From: Chloroflexota bacterium | Lineage (GTDB): Bacteria > Chloroflexota > Anaerolineae > UBA1429 | Assembly (NCBI GenBank): GCA_012841405.1 | Contig: DUUT01000074.1 | Span: 1-57,288 of the forward strand | Reading direction: 5' to 3' | DNA: 57,288 nucleotides | Part shown: piece by piece, positions 8,885-16,867 of the stretch | Layout of the letters: each line of letters begins with the position of its first letter | Numbering within the stretch: the stretch's first letter is position 1 | Position numbers and translations under genes: made by a program | Notes under the pieces: model-generated | The model's input: only the letters and a program-made list of their open reading frames with translations | What the model was told of the DNA's origin: nothing | The model's database searches: none

Positions 8885-8913
8885 TTGACAGAACACCACG
8901 CGTCGGGTATCAG
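8885..8913 (+). promoter_or_regulatory. Putative sigma-70 promoter for the 9007 gene
   Basis: TTGACA at 8885-8890, a 17-bp spacer, then TATCAG at 8908-8913. It lies in the 369-bp divergent gap between the binding-protein gene and the response-regulator gene. The predicted leader is about 85 nt. Confidence 0.5.
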
Positions 8914-8957
8914 TAAGGGTGCAGTGCGTTGCAGCCCAAGCTTAGCTGATCGGCGTG

Positions 8958-8985
8958 CTCTGGGGAAGGGCCTCAGTCCCCAGAG
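8958..8985. promoter_or_regulatory. Leader hairpin upstream of the 9007 gene
   Basis: CTCTGGGGA (8958-8966) pairs perfectly with TCCCCAGAG (8977-8985) around a 10-nt loop. It sits inside the predicted 5' leader, 21 nt before the start codon. It could modulate translation; no known class is recognised. Confidence 0.35.
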
Positions 8986-9006
8986 AGTCCGGTATGAGTC
9001 CCAACG

Positions 9007-10254
9007 ATGATCGCTTCCCATGACAACTCGATGCGTGCCGCATTTTCGGAGCACGTCCACGACGCCCTCAGCCGGCTCTACGACCTGGCGCACCTCGGCT
9101 CGCACCCCCTGGTGGATATCCTGGAATGCGAAGGTCAGAATGCCCTCGAGCGCAGCCAGGAGCTGCGTCGCATCCTGTTGGACGCGATCCGCGCCGTGCG
9201 CCCCCCGGCGGGGGTGCCAGCGCATTCCCCCGACTGGCGCGGGTATCGCATCCTCGAGCTGCGCTACATCGAGGGGGCCGTGCCACGGGAGGTGATGGCT
9301 GAGCTGAATATCGGGCGGAGCCAGTTCTTTCGCGAGCAGGCGCGCGCGCTCGAGGCGGTCACCGAGGTGCTCTGGTCGTACAGGCGGGAGCGGCACGCCG
9401 AGCAAGAGCGAGCGGCAGGCACGGATGACGAGGCGCGGGAAGACTTGTTGCGCACGGCCGTGGAGCGCGTCGCCGAGCGGTCGCAGGTGGAGGCGATCCG
9501 CGGCGGGCAGCTCCTTGAGGAGCTGCGGCCGGTCATCGAGCCGTTGGCCCGGGCCGAGGGCGTTGCGCTGACCATCGATTCTTGTGGCGGGGGCGTCCAC
9601 CTACACGTCGATCGCGTTCTGCTGCGTCAGGCGGTGCTGAGTCTCGTCGCCTACGGGTTGCAGGGGGCACGAGGCGGCGAGGCGGTGATCGACTGCTTCG
9701 CCGCCGAGCGGGCGCACGGCTTGCGCTTGCGCGTCCGGTCTCGGGCGCAAGCGGCCGAGGTTTCGAGAGCGACGGATGAGGAGAGCGGCGCCTGGCGCGA
9801 GCTCGTCGCCGCCATGGTAGCTGTGGTGCGGATGCGGCACGAAGGCCCCGTGTGGGAGGCGCGGCTCGCCTGGCCTACGTCCAAGCTGGTGCTGCTCGTC
9901 GTGGACGACAACGCCGACTTTTTGGGGCTGTATCGCCGCTACACCACCGGCCACAACTGGCAGATCGTGGGGGCCGCCAGCGGGGCAGAGGCGCAGCAGG
10001 CCATCGCCGAGCTGCGCCCTACGCTCATTCTGCTGGACGTGCTGATGCCCGGTGAAGACGGATGGGAGCTGCTGGTGGCACTCAAGGACGACGAAGACAC
10101 GCGCCATATCCCCGTCGTCATCTGCAGTGTCCTGGAGCAGCCTACTCTGGCGATGACGCTGGGGGCGGCGGGGTATCTGCGCAAGCCGGTTCAGAAGCAG
10201 GATCTCTTGCGGGTTCTGGCGCCATACGAGCGGGCAATGGCCACGGCGGAGTGA
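9007..10254 (+). CDS. Fusion regulator: HTH-like region, degenerate kinase ATPase region, C-terminal receiver
   Basis: This 415-residue protein has three parts. Residues ~1-130 are helical, with a sigma-region-4-like stretch (ILELRYIEGAVPREVMAEL then NIGRSQFFREQARAL). Residues ~165-290 resemble a histidine-kinase ATP-binding domain (VLLRQAVLSLVAYGLQGARGGE) but lack clear G-box motifs and an H-box. Residues ~295-410 are a receiver with Asp300/Asp301, phospho-acceptor Asp344 (LILLDVLMPGEDGW) and Lys393 (LRKP). It probably receives phosphate from a kinase such as its convergent neighbour. Its last 113 bp overlap the 3' end of that gene on the other strand. The ATG at 9007 has a poor ribosome site; a second Met is at 9031. 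Confidence 0.8.
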   Translation: MIASHDNSMRAAFSEHVHDALSRLYDLAHLGSHPLVDILECEGQNALERSQELRRILLDAIRAVRPPAGVPAHSPDWRGYRILELRYIEGAVPREVMAELNIGRSQFFREQARALEAVTEVLWSYRRERHAEQERAAGTDDEAREDLLRTAVERVAERSQVEAIRGGQLLEELRPVIEPLARAEGVALTIDSCGGGVHLHVDRVLLRQAVLSLVAYGLQGARGGEAVIDCFAAERAHGLRLRVRSRAQAAEVSRATDEESGAWRELVAAMVAVVRMRHEGPVWEARLAWPTSKLVLLVVDDNADFLGLYRRYTTGHNWQIVGAASGAEAQQAIAELRPTLILLDVLMPGEDGWELLVALKDDEDTRHIPVVICSVLEQPTLAMTLGAAGYLRKPVQKQDLLRVLAPYERAMATAE

Positions 10255-12397
10255 GGCCGCCAAGCACGCCCTCGAGCATGCGGGTGAACTCGACGAACTG
10301 GAGTGGCTCCTTGCGCGCGATGGCGACGGGGCCGCGCACCTGCAGGCTGGAGTAATCCTGCCCTCTGGCCGTGACCAGGATCACGGCTGTCTGCGCACAT
10401 GCGGGATCCCCCGCCATGTGCTCCAACACCCCCAGGCCATCCTTCTCGGGCATCACCAGGTCCAGAATGACGAGATCGGGGCGCTCGCTGGCGATGAGGC
10501 GTAGCGCCTCCTCCCCATTGTGCGCCTGCAAGCGGTTCTCGCGGGCAATGCGCGTGCGCAGCATGCGGTGGAACAGGCGCACCACGTCGGGGTCATCGTC
10601 GGCGATGAGCACGCGCTGGATCGGTCGCCCGAGGCGATCGATGGCGGCCAAGAGCTCGTCGCGCGAGACGGGCTTGACCAGCAGGTCATCCGCGCCCATG
10701 GCGGCAGCCACGCGACGGCTGCTCGGCAGGTGTGCGCGGATGATGGGCAGGTCGGCGGGGAGCGGCCCGACCTCGGCGGATGCATCGAGGATCAGCGCCA
10801 TGGCGGTGAGATCGCACGCCAGGGCGACGCCCTCCTGCACGTCATGGTGGGTGACGACGCGGTACCCCTCGAGGCAGTGTTGCAGCAGCGGGCCGATGCG
10901 GGGGTCGTCATGCACCAACACGACGATGCGCTCGGCCGCGCCGGTTCCCGGCAAACGGGGCCGGAGCAGCGTGTCGTCCTCCGTGGCCTCTCCGTTCGGT
11001 GCGGCGCAAGGCAGCGCGAACCAGAAGGTACTCCCCTGCAGATAGGTGCTCTCGACCCCCATACGCCCATGGTGCAGCTCGATGAACCGCTTGCTGATGG
11101 GCAGCCCGAGGCCGGTGCCGCTGTGCCACGTCGACACGGGTTGATCGGTGGAGCGGAACTCTTGAAAGATCTTGGGCAGGTCGTGCTCGGGGATGCCGCG
11201 GCCGGTATCGGTCACCCGGGTGATGACCTCCTGTCCCTCCCTGCGCACCTCCAGCGTGATGGAGCCCCGCTCGGTGAATCGGGCGGCGTTGACCAGCAGG
11301 TTCAACAGCACCTGGCGAATTCGTAGCCGGTCGAGCCAGATGCGCGGCAGGTCGGGGGCCACACGGATGTGCAGCGCCAGCCCCTTGGCGGCGATATAGT
11401 CGTGCACCATGCCCGTCGCTTCGGCCACCAGCGTGGCCAGGTCGGTCTCTTCTTTGACCAGGCCGAGGCGCCCCGCCTCGATCCGCGCCAGGTCCAACAC
11501 GTCGTCCACCAGGGCAAGGAGGTGCTGGGCGTTGTGGTGGATGACGTTGAGGTCACTGCGATAGGGCCCGGGAATCTGTACGCCGTCATAGCTTTCGGGG
11601 GCGGTCAGCATCATCTCGCTGAACCCGACGATGAGGTTGAGGGGCGTGCGCAGCTCGTGACTGACGTTGGTCACGAACTCGGCCTTGAAGCGCTCCGCCT
11701 CCTCGGCGGCTCGCCACGCCGCCACGAGGGAGGCATTGGTGCGGCCCAGGCGAGAGTAGGCCTGGTCGAGATCCTTGACCACGCGCGCCAGCTGAGCGCG
11801 GTGCTCTCGGGCCGCCTCCATGTTCTCGCGCGCCTGGTGGAGGCTATAGATCGACCAGTGGGTCACGGTGAACAGCGCGTGGGACGACGCCCAACCGAGG
11901 AGGCCGGCGAGCGCGCCCATGGCGATGGCGCTGATCGCAAAGCCGCTCGGCAGTACGCCCGCGGGTTGGCCATAGTGGAGCCAGACACTCAGAATGACGA
12001 TGCCAGCCTCCACCACCAGGCCCGCGAGGAGGCCCGTGGTGATGATGGCCATGAGGGGCAAGAGGGCGTAGAGAAAGATGACCGCCGGCTCGCGAAAGCT
12101 CACCAGCGAGATGGTGATGGCGGCGCCCAGCCCGACATGCCAGACGACCTGGGCGATGGGCCAGCGGTGCGTGACGTGGCGTAACGCGATGGCGGCACTC
12201 AGGAGGATGATGATGGTGGTCAGCCAGACGGTGGGGCCCAGCGTCTCCGACCAGGTGATGGTGGCCACAAAGTGCCAGAGCATGTAGGCCGCGACGGTCG
12301 CCAGGATGACGCGGCGCTGGGTGAGCTGCGCCAACTCGGCGGTCGTCTGGGCTAGGTCCGGGTCGCTCTGCGCCGACGCGCGCCATGTGCGCCACAT
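10142..12397 (-). CDS. Membrane hybrid sensor histidine kinase with two receiver domains
   Basis: This 751-residue kinase has about five or six membrane segments at ~30-170 and a coiled-coil linker near 180-240. The H-box NVSHELRTPLN has phospho-acceptor His247. The ATPase N, G1 and G2 boxes follow (LLNLLVNAARFTERG, DTGRGIPEHDLPKIF, GTGLGLPISKRF). The first receiver has Asp538 (LILDAS) but lacks the usual MPxxDG after it; the second has Asp646 (LVILDLVMPEKDG). The C-terminal ~30 residues are a Pro/Ala/Glu-rich tail encoded opposite the receiver end of the convergent gene. GGAGG precedes the ATG at 12397. It is probably an inner-membrane phosphorelay sensor; the signal is unknown. Confidence 0.9.
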   Translation of the reverse strand: MWRTWRASAQSDPDLAQTTAELAQLTQRRVILATVAAYMLWHFVATITWSETLGPTVWLTTIIILLSAAIALRHVTHRWPIAQVVWHVGLGAAITISLVSFREPAVIFLYALLPLMAIITTGLLAGLVVEAGIVILSVWLHYGQPAGVLPSGFAISAIAMGALAGLLGWASSHALFTVTHWSIYSLHQARENMEAAREHRAQLARVVKDLDQAYSRLGRTNASLVAAWRAAEEAERFKAEFVTNVSHELRTPLNLIVGFSEMMLTAPESYDGVQIPGPYRSDLNVIHHNAQHLLALVDDVLDLARIEAGRLGLVKEETDLATLVAEATGMVHDYIAAKGLALHIRVAPDLPRIWLDRLRIRQVLLNLLVNAARFTERGSITLEVRREGQEVITRVTDTGRGIPEHDLPKIFQEFRSTDQPVSTWHSGTGLGLPISKRFIELHHGRMGVESTYLQGSTFWFALPCAAPNGEATEDDTLLRPRLPGTGAAERIVVLVHDDPRIGPLLQHCLEGYRVVTHHDVQEGVALACDLTAMALILDASAEVGPLPADLPIIRAHLPSSRRVAAAMGADDLLVKPVSRDELLAAIDRLGRPIQRVLIADDDPDVVRLFHRMLRTRIARENRLQAHNGEEALRLIASERPDLVILDLVMPEKDGLGVLEHMAGDPACAQTAVILVTARGQDYSSLQVRGPVAIARKEPLQFVEFTRMLEGVLGGLTPPWPLPARMAPEPARDPASEPACADTPPPPASSPE

Positions 12398-12683
12398 CGC
12401 GGCCTCCAGTCGGGCAAGGGGAGCATTGTCCTCCAGTGGGAGTCACCATAGAGGGAATGGGCGGCGGTGTCAAGAATCGGGCCGGGTGCGCAACGCGGCG
12501 CCGGTCCACACCGGGGGCGCGATGGCGACGTCCATACCGCGGCGCACCGCGTGGGAGGGGACCGATGGCGCCCTTGTATTATCGATCTACTTCGTGCAGA
12601 ATGTGGCGGCCTGTTTGCGCCGGATCTGCTGGCTGGCGCCGCATCTGCGGAGCTGTGCTGGATCCCACGGGAGGTCGCGAGCC

Positions 12684-12962
12684 ATGTGTTGTGTGATCGC
12701 CTCGGTGCTCATCTTTGGGCCGCGTATCGCGCTGATCATCTGGTGGTTACTGCGCCCGGGTCTCTTTGGTCAGGTCTTTGATAGCCTGCTGGTGCCGGTG
12801 CTAGGGTTCTTGCTGCTCCCGTGGACCACCCTCATGTACCTGGTGGCGGCGCCGGGCGGCATCAGCGGCCTGGAATGGGCCTTGCTCATCGTCGCCTTTT
12901 TGGTGGATCTCGGTGCGTACGGTGGCGGGGCCTACGGCAATCGGAACCGGTGGCGACGCTAG
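12684..12962 (+). CDS. Small membrane protein, function unknown
   Basis: This 92-residue protein has three hydrophobic segments: residues ~3-20 (VIASVLIFGPRIALIIWWLL), ~30-50 (LLVPVLGFLLLPWTTLMYL) and ~58-78 (ALLIVAFLVDLGAY). It ends in a basic YGNRNRWRR tail. GGGAGG 9 nt before the ATG at 12684 sets the start, although the frame stays open upstream. Similar short proteins with a PWTTLMY core are, from memory, common in Chloroflexota and Actinobacteria. It is probably co-transcribed with the DinB-like gene 18 bp downstream. No function can be assigned. Confidence 0.75.
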   Translation: MCCVIASVLIFGPRIALIIWWLLRPGLFGQVFDSLLVPVLGFLLLPWTTLMYLVAAPGGISGLEWALLIVAFLVDLGAYGGGAYGNRNRWRR

Positions 12963-12980
12963 CAGAGAGGTAGGCCCACC

Positions 12981-13502
12981 ATGCCCAACGAAGCTTTTCC
13001 CTCGCTCGACCTGAACGTCGTGATCGGCCAGCTTGCGCGGAGCGCCGAGGCCATCCGCGCGCTGGCGTGCGCTATCCCCAAAGTGGCGGCCCAATGGAAA
13101 CCCGCGCCCGACGCGTGGTCGCTGAGTGAGGTCTTGGCGCACCTGTACGACGAGGAGCGTTCCGACTTTCGCCAGCGCCTCCAGTGGATGCTCGGGGAAC
13201 GCAACGCCCCGCCGCCCCCGAGGGAAGTCTCAGGCGGTGGGGCGCTGGAGGGGTTCCTGGCGGAGCGGGAGGCCTCCATCGCCTGGCTGGAGGCGCTGGG
13301 TTCGCCTGACTGGGACGTCTCTGTCGACCTCACCTTCGGCCAGGGCGCCGAGGCCGAGACCCTTACCTTTCGCGTGGGGGACATGCTCGTGTCGTGGGTC
13401 GAGCACGATACCCTGCATCTGCGCCAGATGGTCGAGCTCTTGCACGCGTGGTACGCCCACGTCGCGCCCCCGTATAGAACGGCCTACGCGGGGAGCTGGT
13501 AG
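12981..13502 (+). CDS. DinB/YfiT-like metal-binding four-helix protein
   Basis: This 173-residue protein of the DinB-like superfamily is a four-helix bundle with a three-His metal site, known from thiol-dependent transferases and damage-inducible proteins. The first His is in WSLSEVLAHLYDEE (residue ~53). The paired His residues are in SWVEHDTLHLRQM near residue 140. An AGAGAGGT site precedes the ATG at 12981. The enzyme partner thiol and substrate cannot be inferred. It converges on the isomerase at 13609. Confidence 0.8.
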   Translation: MPNEAFPSLDLNVVIGQLARSAEAIRALACAIPKVAAQWKPAPDAWSLSEVLAHLYDEERSDFRQRLQWMLGERNAPPPPREVSGGGALEGFLAEREASIAWLEALGSPDWDVSVDLTFGQGAEAETLTFRVGDMLVSWVEHDTLHLRQMVELLHAWYAHVAPPYRTAYAGSW

Positions 13503-13608
13503 GACCCACTCCTCACAGCTACTGGTGCGAGGCGCTGTGCCCTGTAGCGGGCGGATCTCTCCCCCGCCGGTGGACGTAGCGGCGGTCGCGCTGGTCTCGT
13601 CCGCGTCC

Positions 13609-14388
13609 CTAGACGTTGCACAGCTCGAACGCCGCCCGCAGCGCCGCCATGCGGTCCCCCTTGGGCGTGAACTCGTGCCCCATGTAGAGGTCGTACCCCG
13701 CATCGGCGATGGCGCGGCAGATGCCGCGATAGTTCAGCTCCTGGGTATCGTCCATGTCCTGGCGACCGGGGTTGCCGGCGGTGTGGAAATGCCCAATGTA
13801 GGGCAGGCATTTCTGGATGCTGCGGATGACGTCCCCCTCCATGATCTGCATGTGATAGATATCAAAGAGGAGCTTGAACCGCGGGCTGTTGACCATCTCG
13901 CACAGTGCCGCGCCCCAGTCGGAGCGGTCGCACTGGTAGCCGGGATGGTTCACCTTGGAGTTGAGCAGCTCCATGTGGAGGTTTACGCCCTTTTCCTCGG
14001 CATAGGGCATGATGCGGCGCAGCCCCTGGGCGCAGGCGATCATCCCCTCCAGATCGCTCTGGCCGGGATTGCGATTGCCGCTGAAGCAGATGAGCCCGCC
14101 GACGCCGTACTCGGCCGCCAGGTCGATACGCTGGCGGAGCTCGGCGACGATGCGGTCGTGGTTCTCGACCTTGTTCAGGCCGTCCGTGAGGCTGGCGTGG
14201 CCCGACATGCTGGCCAGCGCCAGGCCGTGCTTGCTGGCCGCCTCGGCGATGGCCGGCAGCTGGTCGCCGGGATCAAAGAACTCGACGGCTTGGTAGCCGA
14301 TGGCGGCCACCTCCCGGCAAAAGGCGTCCAGCGTGGTGGATTCGGGGCGGTAAAAGATGGGCAGCACGACACACTGCTTGATGGGCAT
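13609..14388 (-). CDS. Hydroxypyruvate isomerase-like TIM-barrel protein
   Basis: This 259-residue protein belongs to the xylose-isomerase-like TIM-barrel family and is closest in style to hydroxypyruvate isomerase (Hyi). The metal-ligand strands are visible: NLHMELLNSKVNHPGY (Glu), LLFDIYHMQIMEGD (Asp and His), IGHFHTAGNPGR (His) and YMGHEFTP (Glu). Hyi interconverts hydroxypyruvate and tartronate semialdehyde. GGAGG lies before the ATG at 14388. On the minus strand it is downstream of the dehydrogenase at 14652-15680, with the dispersed repeat of 14521-14648 in between, so the two may no longer be one operon. Confidence 0.85.
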   Translation of the reverse strand: MPIKQCVVLPIFYRPESTTLDAFCREVAAIGYQAVEFFDPGDQLPAIAEAASKHGLALASMSGHASLTDGLNKVENHDRIVAELRQRIDLAAEYGVGGLICFSGNRNPGQSDLEGMIACAQGLRRIMPYAEEKGVNLHMELLNSKVNHPGYQCDRSDWGAALCEMVNSPRFKLLFDIYHMQIMEGDVIRSIQKCLPYIGHFHTAGNPGRQDMDDTQELNYRGICRAIADAGYDLYMGHEFTPKGDRMAALRAAFELCNV

Positions 14389-14520
14389 GGCAACCTCCGG
14401 CGATGATGGGATGGGTGAGGAGCTCGCAACGCGACTTCACGCGCGCGAGCGCCTCGCAGGCGTGGCACTGTCACCTATCACGCGATACGTGAGGTTCCGG
14501 TAGAACCCCGTGTGCCGCTG

Positions 14521-14648
14521 GGCCGTGTCTCAACAACGAACCCTACGTAGCGACAATGTCGCCCCGAGCGTAAGCGAGGGGCCTTGACGCCCATAGACAA
14601 GGTTTCTCGCCATGGTCAGAACGACGCTGTAGCCCTTTTCCCAAGCAC
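14521..14648 (-). repeat. Dispersed ~125-bp MITE-like repeat, copy A
   Basis: Read on the minus strand, this matches copy B (17869-17993) over nearly its full length, including GGCGAGAAACCTTGTC, AAGGCCCCTC, TTACGCTCGGGGCGACAT and GAGACACGG. It begins 3 nt after the TAG stop of the dehydrogenase gene. The ends resemble imperfect inverted repeats starting (G)GCCGTGT or GTCGTGC. No transposase is present. Confidence 0.85.
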
Positions 14649-14651
14649 GAC

Positions 14652-15680
14652 CTAGATCCGCGCCCCCAGCTTGATGTAGCGCTCCGGATGCTGGGCGATC
14701 TTGGGGTACTCGTCCGCCAGGTCGTCATAGGCCACGACGGGCGTGACGATGGGCGCGCCCGTCAAGCGCCCGTCGCACAGCCAGCGCCAACACGTCTCAA
14801 AGATGCGCGACTCGTCCCAGCGAGGGTGGTCGCGATCGGGCTGGCTGCAGGCGCGGGTAAAGACGATGGTGGGCAGGTTGAGGTGCGCCTCGGCGCCCAA
14901 GTCGAGGCCGGCGCCATAGGGTGGGGGAAAGGCGCCCGCCACCACCGTGCCGCCATAGGCCACGCCCCGCAGCGCCGCCTGCAGGGCGTGCACCGAGCCG
15001 CTGTACTCGATGACGACGTCGGCGCCCCGCTTGGCGGTGGCGCGCTTGATCTCGAGGCCGGCGTCGACGGCGGTGGGATCCAGCGTGAGGTCGGCGCCCA
15101 GGGCGGCGGCGATCTCGCGGCGCTCGGCCAGGGGGTCAATGGCCACCACGACGGCCGCCCCGGCCAGCTGCGCCAGCTGCACGGCCATCAGCCCGATGGC
15201 GCCCAGCCCGAACACGGCCACGGCATCCCCGATGCGCACGTGGCCGTCGCGCACGGCGTTGAAGGCAAACTCGGCGGGATCGAGGCAGACGGCGGAGCGC
15301 CAGTCCATGCCGGGGGGCATCTTCCAGCAGCGCTCGGCGGCCGTCACCACCACATCGGCGAACCCGCTGTAGGCGCAGACACGGTCGCCGGGGGCGAGGG
15401 CCGTCACTTCGGCCCCAACCTCCTCGACGACGCCCACCACCATGTTGCCCACGCCCACGGGGTAGCGGGCGGCGCCCGGCGCGGCGGGTTGGAAGAGCTG
15501 GTACTCGGGGTCGAACACGCCGCGAGGCATGGCATAGCCCTGGTAGAGGGCCATCTCGGTGCCATGCTTGGCGGCGGCGTACTCGGTGCGGATGCGCACC
15601 TGCTGCGGCCCGGGGGGCTCGGGGGTGAAGGAGCGCCACTCCAGCCGTTCCTTGGCGACGCAGACGAGTCTCTTGGCCAT
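14652..15680 (-). CDS. Medium-chain dehydrogenase/reductase (alcohol dehydrogenase-like), zinc-poor type
   Basis: This 342-residue MDR enzyme has a GroES-like N-terminal domain and a Rossmann domain with VAVFGLGAIGLMAVQLA. The usual catalytic zinc Cys is absent: the region reads AAAKHGTEMALYQG, as in BchC-like proteins. The four-Cys structural zinc lobe is missing too. It probably oxidises or reduces a sugar or polyol with NAD(P). The ATG at 15680 has AAAGGAG 8 nt upstream; an in-frame extension to 15890 looks non-coding. It diverges from the HpcH/HpaI aldolase at 15914. Its TAG stop abuts the dispersed repeat. Confidence 0.85.
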   Translation of the reverse strand: MAKRLVCVAKERLEWRSFTPEPPGPQQVRIRTEYAAAKHGTEMALYQGYAMPRGVFDPEYQLFQPAAPGAARYPVGVGNMVVGVVEEVGAEVTALAPGDRVCAYSGFADVVVTAAERCWKMPPGMDWRSAVCLDPAEFAFNAVRDGHVRIGDAVAVFGLGAIGLMAVQLAQLAGAAVVVAIDPLAERREIAAALGADLTLDPTAVDAGLEIKRATAKRGADVVIEYSGSVHALQAALRGVAYGGTVVAGAFPPPYGAGLDLGAEAHLNLPTIVFTRACSQPDRDHPRWDESRIFETCWRWLCDGRLTGAPIVTPVVAYDDLADEYPKIAQHPERYIKLGARI

Positions 15681-15761
15681 GGGCGTTCTCCTTTGGGCGT
15701 GTGCTCGGAGGGAGGATAGACGAGGTGGGCGCATGGCGTCAACCGGGGGAGGAGGCGACGG

Positions 15762-15791
15762 TTGCCGCACGGCGCCGGACAATGGTAGACT
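15762..15791 (+). promoter_or_regulatory. Putative sigma-70 promoter for the aldolase gene
   Basis: TTGCCG at 15762-15767, an 18-bp spacer, then TAGACT at 15786-15791, in the divergent gap. A second possible -10, CATAAT at 15859-15864, lies nearer the gene but has no good -35. Confidence 0.35.
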
Positions 15792-15913
15792 GCAGGCGCC
15801 CCGCGAGACGGGCGCTGGCGTCCCCCCGCTTCGCCTAGCGGGATGCGCCACGATCGTGCATAATACCCGCGAAGCACGCGTTTCCACCACCTACCGAAGG
15901 GAGCGTACCATCC

Positions 15914-16702
15914 ATGCGTGAGAACACCATCCGCAAGCTGTTGCGTGAGGGCAAGCCGACCATCTGCGCCCGCACGGCCGTCGTCTGGCCCGACATTGTC
16001 GAGCTCATCGGCAGCCTGGGCATCTATGACTATGTGGAGTACGCCGCCGAGTACGGCACCTTCACCCTACCCGATCTCGACAACTACTGCCGGGCGGCAG
16101 AGCTCTACGGCCTGGGGACGATGATCAAGCTCGACCAGGACCCGCGCCTGTTCATGGCGCAGCGCGCCATCGGCTCGGGATTCCAGAGCGTGCTGTTCGT
16201 CGACTGCCGTACCGTCGATGAGGTGAAGGAATGCGTGCGCATCTGCCGGCCCGATACGCCCACCGATGGCGGTCTCTTTGGGGCCGCCGGGCGCCGCTTT
16301 GCCTACACCGGCGGCGCCATCGGCGAGATGGCTCAGGCGCTGCGCGATGTGGTCGTGGCCATCATGGTGGAAAAGGCCGTGTTGGTGGAGCAGCTTGAGG
16401 ACGTGTTAGCGCTGCCCGGCGTGGACATGATCCAGTGGGGCCCCACGGACTATACCATGAGCAGCGGGCTCTACGCCCAGCGCAACGCTCAGGAAGAGGT
16501 CAAAAAGGTCGAGCGCAAGGTGTTGGAGACGTGCCTCGCCAAGGGCGTCCCGCCCCGGGTGGAGCTGCAGAGCCTCGATAACCTGGATTATTACCTGGAG
16601 ATGGGCATCCGCCACTTCCGCATCGGCCACGACATGGCCGTGTTGCGCGAGTTCTACCGGACCCAGGGCGCGGCCCTGCGCGAACGCGTCGAAAAGGCGT
16701 AA
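15914..16702 (+). CDS. HpcH/HpaI family 2-keto-3-deoxy acid aldolase
   Basis: This 262-residue class II aldolase family protein probably splits a 2-keto-3-deoxy sugar acid to pyruvate and an aldehyde. Typical blocks are DYVEYAAEYGTFTLPDLDN, MIKLDQDPR (active-site Arg), AIMVEKAVLVEQLEDV (metal Glu) and MIQWGPTDYTMSSGL (metal Asp). GAAGGGAG precedes the ATG at 15914. It sits in a run of oxidoreductases and dehydratases, which supports a role as the cleavage step after an acid-sugar dehydratase. Two hairpins follow it. The exact substrate is unknown. Confidence 0.88.
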   Translation: MRENTIRKLLREGKPTICARTAVVWPDIVELIGSLGIYDYVEYAAEYGTFTLPDLDNYCRAAELYGLGTMIKLDQDPRLFMAQRAIGSGFQSVLFVDCRTVDEVKECVRICRPDTPTDGGLFGAAGRRFAYTGGAIGEMAQALRDVVVAIMVEKAVLVEQLEDVLALPGVDMIQWGPTDYTMSSGLYAQRNAQEEVKKVERKVLETCLAKGVPPRVELQSLDNLDYYLEMGIRHFRIGHDMAVLREFYRTQGAALRERVEKA

Positions 16703-16713
16703 GGCGCCTTGCG

Positions 16714-16740
16714 GCCGAGCCGTCCGTGTGGCGGCTCGGC
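16714..16740. terminator. Hairpin after the aldolase gene
   Basis: A 9-bp perfect stem GCCGAGCCG/CGGCTCGGC with a 9-nt loop, 12 nt after the stop codon. There is no T-tract, so it is a terminator-like or mRNA-end hairpin. Confidence 0.5.
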
Positions 16741-16756
16741 GTCCTCGAATCGCTCC

Positions 16757-16800
16757 GGCACACACAGCGCCGCGGCACCGCCTGCGGCGCTGTGTGTGCC
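16757..16800. promoter_or_regulatory. 17-bp perfect stem-loop upstream of the reductase gene
   Basis: GGCACACACAGCGCCGC at 16757-16773 pairs perfectly with 16784-16800 around a 10-nt loop. It follows the shorter hairpin and lies 67 nt before the aldo/keto reductase start. It could be a terminator or a leader control element. Confidence 0.55.
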
Positions 16801-16867
16801 AACGTGCCGTGGTATCCCCACGCGTCGGACATCGTAGCCATATGCCCTGTCTACGGAGGGAAAGGAC

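Noticed and set aside
13126-14406. A 426-residue open frame overlapping the DinB and isomerase genes
   Set aside because: It is out of frame with one gene and antisense to the other, and its composition is shadow-like.
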